Assembly: GCA_023101885.1 (NCBI GenBank)
Contig: JALPQD010000016.1
Span: 9,239,634 to 9,303,633, forward strand
DNA length: 64,000 bases
Direction: 5' to 3'
DNA from: Typhlomys cinereus
Lineage: Eukaryota; Chordata; Mammalia; Rodentia; Platacanthomyidae
The position numbers and the translations under genes are program-made. How positions within the stretch are numbered: the stretch's first letter is position 1; each line of letters starts with the position of its first letter. Positions 60,751 to 64,000 of this stretch are shown here, piece after piece. The notes beneath the pieces were generated by a model. It was not told where the DNA came from. It saw nothing but the letters and a program-made list of their open reading frames with translations, and did not search any database.

Positions 60751-61827
60751 TTATAATAAGGTTTGGATTTTCATGAATTGTCTCATTTGTTTATTGGCAT
60801 TTGACAAGGAAATGACTTACACATTCGCCATTACTGAACAAACTGCTGGTAACTGGCTAACAAAGGATGAATAAAAATGTTAGATATTATACAGAAGACA
60901 TGCATGAAACTGTGAAAACAAGAGGGAGAGAGTCTGGTAGGGGAAAAGAAAGACTGCTGTAAGAAAAAGGTGGCAATAGAATTGGAATTGGGAATTAAAG
61001 TGTGAAAATATGACAAATTCACTGTATTCATGTATGAAAAATTTATAAAAGCATCATACAGAAGAATAAATGCATTATTGTCCCAAACACTCTCCACTGA
61101 TAATTCAGAAATAGTAAACATGTCTGTTGTTGCTTTCCATATTTTCAATTTCAAAAATTTCAAAGTGAGGAATTTAGCTTATATTGATCTAGTGATGATA
61201 TTTTTGTCTATCAAATGTGTATAACCGATGTAAATATTTCATTGAATGTGCTATTTTATACACTCTCCTCTTATGAATGTCACCAACCTGTGTTGACAAC
61301 ATGATAATTTGCTTAGAAATAGTTGTTTTACTTTCTTCTCATCAGCATGATTTTGACTTTTACTCTTGTCAGAATTCATATGAAAGAGATCTCTGAAGGA
61401 TTCATTACATGTGTTAAATAACTGAAGTAATTAATATCATCTAGTCATTAATATATAAATTGTAATTTTCCATACTTTCTTTGATTCTATAACAGTTCAG
61501 CATATGGGATATCAACTACTTTTTCAATCTCCAAATTAGGGCTATTTAAGTCAAATATCACTGATATAGCTCTATTTAGAAATGCCCATCTGAATGTTTA
61601 ATACACATCCTTAAAAAAATTGAATGGGGACAGCAGAGGTCTGGTATTGAAATAAATATTCAAAGTTTTTTGAGAATATTTTTAATGACTGTAAATATGT
61701 CAGTTGGAAATGAAACATATGTTTGCATTATAATAAAATACTTTGAAATATTCATAGATTGGAATAAATATTCACAATAAGTTTTAACTGCAATATAGAA
61801 TGCTAAAAAGTGACTAAAGTTCTTGTC
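60751..61827. other. Unique AT-rich DNA
   Basis: No gene or confident repeat. The 110-codon minus frame at 60831-61163 has no domain that I recognise. Confidence 0.45.
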
Positions 61828-62147
61828 AGAAGTACTGGCTTCTGGGGCTGGAGAGGTGGCTCAGGGGTTAAGCCTCTGCCTTGCAGGCAGAAGGTCCTGA
61901 GTTCGGATCCTAGACCCCACATATAGACGCCAGGCAGAAGTGGGGGCGGCCTGGGTTTCTGGTCCTGGTAGGGCAGAGCCTGTGAATCCCGGGGCAGAGT
62001 AAACAAGGAGGAGGCAGTCCATGGTGGTTCCTGAATTCATCTGTGGTTCTACACACACACACATACATGCACACACACACATACACATGCACAATTGAAT
62101 AAATAATAAAAAATTAAAAAAAAAAGAAAGAAGTACTGGCTTCTGGG
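61828..62147 (+). mobile_element. Composite (CA)n SINE, copy 5, full-length with 19-bp duplication
   Basis: The element, about 61844-62128, has head GGGGCTGGAGAGGTGGCTCA, A box TGGCTCAGGGG, B box GTTCGGATCC, body 'atagacgccaggcagaag', 'aatcccggggcagagtaaac', 'tccatggtggttcctg', an impure CA array (62050-62092), CAATTGAATAAATAATAAAA and an A-rich tail. The direct repeat AGAAGTACTGGCTTCTGGG at 61828-61846 and 62129-62147 is perfect over 19 bp, although its last GGG overlaps the SINE start. It lies immediately 5' of an older related SINE. Confidence 0.93.
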
Positions 62148-62258
62148 TCTGGAGAGATGACTCAGGAATTAAGACTCTGTCCTGAAGCAGAAAGACCTGA
62201 GTTCAGATTCTGGGTCTCAAATAAAAATGCCAGGCCCAAAAAAATGTCCTGGCTTCTG
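62143..62258 (+). mobile_element. Older, short relative of the composite SINE
   Basis: 'gggtctggagagatgactca' head, 'acctgagttcagattctggg' B-box region, then 'aaaaatgccaggccc' and a short A run. It shares head and the ATGCCAGGC/ACGCCAGGC start of the body with the composite SINE, but has no GC-rich body or CA array. CTGGCTTCTG at 62136-62145 and 62249-62258 flanks it as its own duplication. Confidence 0.75.
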
Positions 62259-64000
62259 TTGTTGATTTAGCAGTGATGGATGGGAGCTGTTATCAGTTCA
62301 TATCTGAAATGAGGATTTAGTAAGTGTATCATAGCATCTAACCAGTTCTTTTATTATATGAAATGATTGGCACATTTGTTAAGTAGTAGCTATAACAGTA
62401 AATTTCCATTAAAATTTTCTGTCTTTAGAAAAGTATGTTGAATAATGCATCAAAATATATAGGACCTTAGAACATTAGTGACATTTAAAAACTGCTAAAA
62501 TTGTTTTGGTACCTTGAAGAAATGGCCATAGATTCTTCCCCATATGTTATTATCACCTTTGCAGTGGGTTCTCTTTGATAGTGCTTATAAATGTTGAGTG
62601 TCTTTTCCATTTTCCTGACTTTGATGTGGCCACATCACTTGCTTTAGTCAGTAGCATGCACTGCTACAGTTAGGGACTTCATCTCAAAGCAACTTTGAAA
62701 CTTCTGTTATAATCTTACGAACAACTCTATAGCATGGTGACTAACCAGGAAGATCAGATATGTAAACAATTCCATCTAAAATATCCTGCAGCTGAGTCCA
62801 AGGGAAGCTAGAATCACTAGGTGAGCAAATCCTGAAATAAAAATGCCAATCCAATAATACAGTGAACTGAATATTTAAATAAACTATAATTTTTGAATAC
62901 CATCTTATAAAACAAATGTTAACTGATACAGCTACAAGGCCTTCATTTTTCTGGGTGTTCTATTAAAAATGAAAAGACTATGAGCACAAAAGTCATACAG
63001 TGACTTTTAGATAACACAGTGCCAAAGTTAATAGCTATATTCTGAATGCAGTCATAACCACATGACAATGTTTCATTAAAAGTGATATGTATTAAGGTTT
63101 ATATGCATCATGTAACCTAGGTAATAATGTAAGCTGTAGCACAGTGATTTGCATAAGTATATTGTATCATGTTCACACAACAATGGAAATGTATAAACAT
63201 TTATTAGAAATTGCTAAAGGGGTAGATTTTAAATATTCACCCTCCAAATGTATGTTGGACATGCTCATTAATATTGTCTACTAATTCTATCATATATGTG
63301 TTTATCAAAATATCACATTCCAGCCCATGTATATGTGTGTGCCACTTAAAAGTAAAAGTCAAGAACGAGTCAGTACAGGGAGCCACATGACAATCACATG
63401 AGATCTCTGAGTGACAAAAATCATGATTCTCGATGCAGAACACAGTGTCATCCTAAAGAGTGGAATGTCTGGTAAAAACAATGAACAGGAAGGTCATGCA
63501 TGCATTAGTTCTTCCTTGCCAACTTTTGAAAACCAAGTCTTTTTAACTTATTTTTTAGACTTTGCATTTTCTCTTTTCTAAAAAATAAATGTCTTTGTTT
63601 AGATGACAATTTAAATGTGTATATTCTTAATTTAATCTAAAGTGCTGCTTTTATGTCATTGAATACTTTCTGGTTGTGGTTACAACAAATCATTACTTTG
63701 GAGGGCTTTTTTTTGTCATCAAAAGTGTTATGAATCTAAGGGGAAAGAAAAGAAAGGTAAAAGAACACATAAATCAAGCGTCCTTTTGATACCAATGATC
63801 AAAGACTGTGTTTTGACACTTTTGAAAATATGAATTGTTATTGCTCATCTGCCTGTAGTTGGTATTTTTGCTCTACAAGATACCTGCTGTTCTTGGACAT
63901 AACACAAACATTTTATGCACTATTTGAACATTCAGAATAAAAGTGACCCATTCAGCTTGAAAACACCTAATTTGATTTTGATTCTCCCCTTCCATTTTGC
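62259..64000. other. Unique AT-rich DNA to the window end
   Basis: 62520-62700 may be an old interspersed repeat I cannot name. No gene supported. The minus frame at 63237-63443 is short and without motifs. Confidence 0.4.

Noticed and set aside
282..62092. A CRISPR array or bacterial defence system
   Set aside because: The sequence is clearly mammalian. All direct repeats are microsatellites, target duplications or transposon copies, and no spacer-like pattern exists.

Overview
This window looks like rodent genomic DNA. It is AT-rich, intergenic or deep-intronic, and I see no functional host protein-coding gene, tRNA or other stable RNA gene. The rodent call rests on the repeats: an ID element, a B4 (ID plus B1 fusion), several B3/B2-type SINEs, solo LTRs resembling the rodent MT and ORR1 MaLR families, and rodent-style LINE-1 tails. 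B2-superfamily SINEs point to Myodonta (mouse-like rodents plus jerboas and relatives). The youngest SINE does not match the mouse or rat B2 body I know, so a lineage other than mouse or rat is likely. The species cannot be fixed from the sequence alone.

Layout. 1-6.4 kb: an L1 tail, a 5'-truncated minus-strand L1 with a perfect target-site duplication (771-1799), a B3 SINE, a diverged local duplication, a MaLR-like LTR and a CG/CA/GA compound microsatellite. 6.4-14.3 kb: mostly unique AT-rich DNA with two old L1 remnants. 14.3-16.9 kb: a stack of retroelements (MLT1-like, B3, ORR1-like, MT-like, old L1 tail). 16.9-25.3 kb: largely unique, with an ID element, a B3A-like SINE, an ORR1-like LTR, a 42-bp tandem duplication and paired palindromes. 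25.3-32 kb: ORR1-like LTRs, a second L1 with a perfect 17-bp duplication, and microsatellites.

32.0-38.8 kb holds the largest element, a nearly full-length but inactivated minus-strand LINE-1. It has a GC-rich 5' UTR, ORF1 (coiled coil, RRM-like and C-terminal parts), a 77-nt inter-ORF spacer, ORF2 (endonuclease, reverse transcriptase with FADD, degenerate Cys motif), a G-rich 3' UTR and an A-rich tail. 39-47 kb: LTRs, two copies of an unfamiliar composite SINE, a B4 and other old repeats. 47-64 kb: unique DNA with L1 tails in opposing orientation, an ancient L1, long TTCC, TG and A arrays, and three more copies of the composite SINE.

The most interesting content is that SINE family, with five copies. 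A B2-like tRNA-derived head carries Pol III boxes. It is joined to a GC-rich body I do not recognise, then a CA microsatellite at a constant position, then an AATAAA-containing A-rich tail. One copy has inserted at the start of an older relative, leaving three copies of the same 10-bp target. The elements would work only in trans: L1-type machinery would have mobilised the SINEs. The resident L1 is itself broken by frameshifts and stops.
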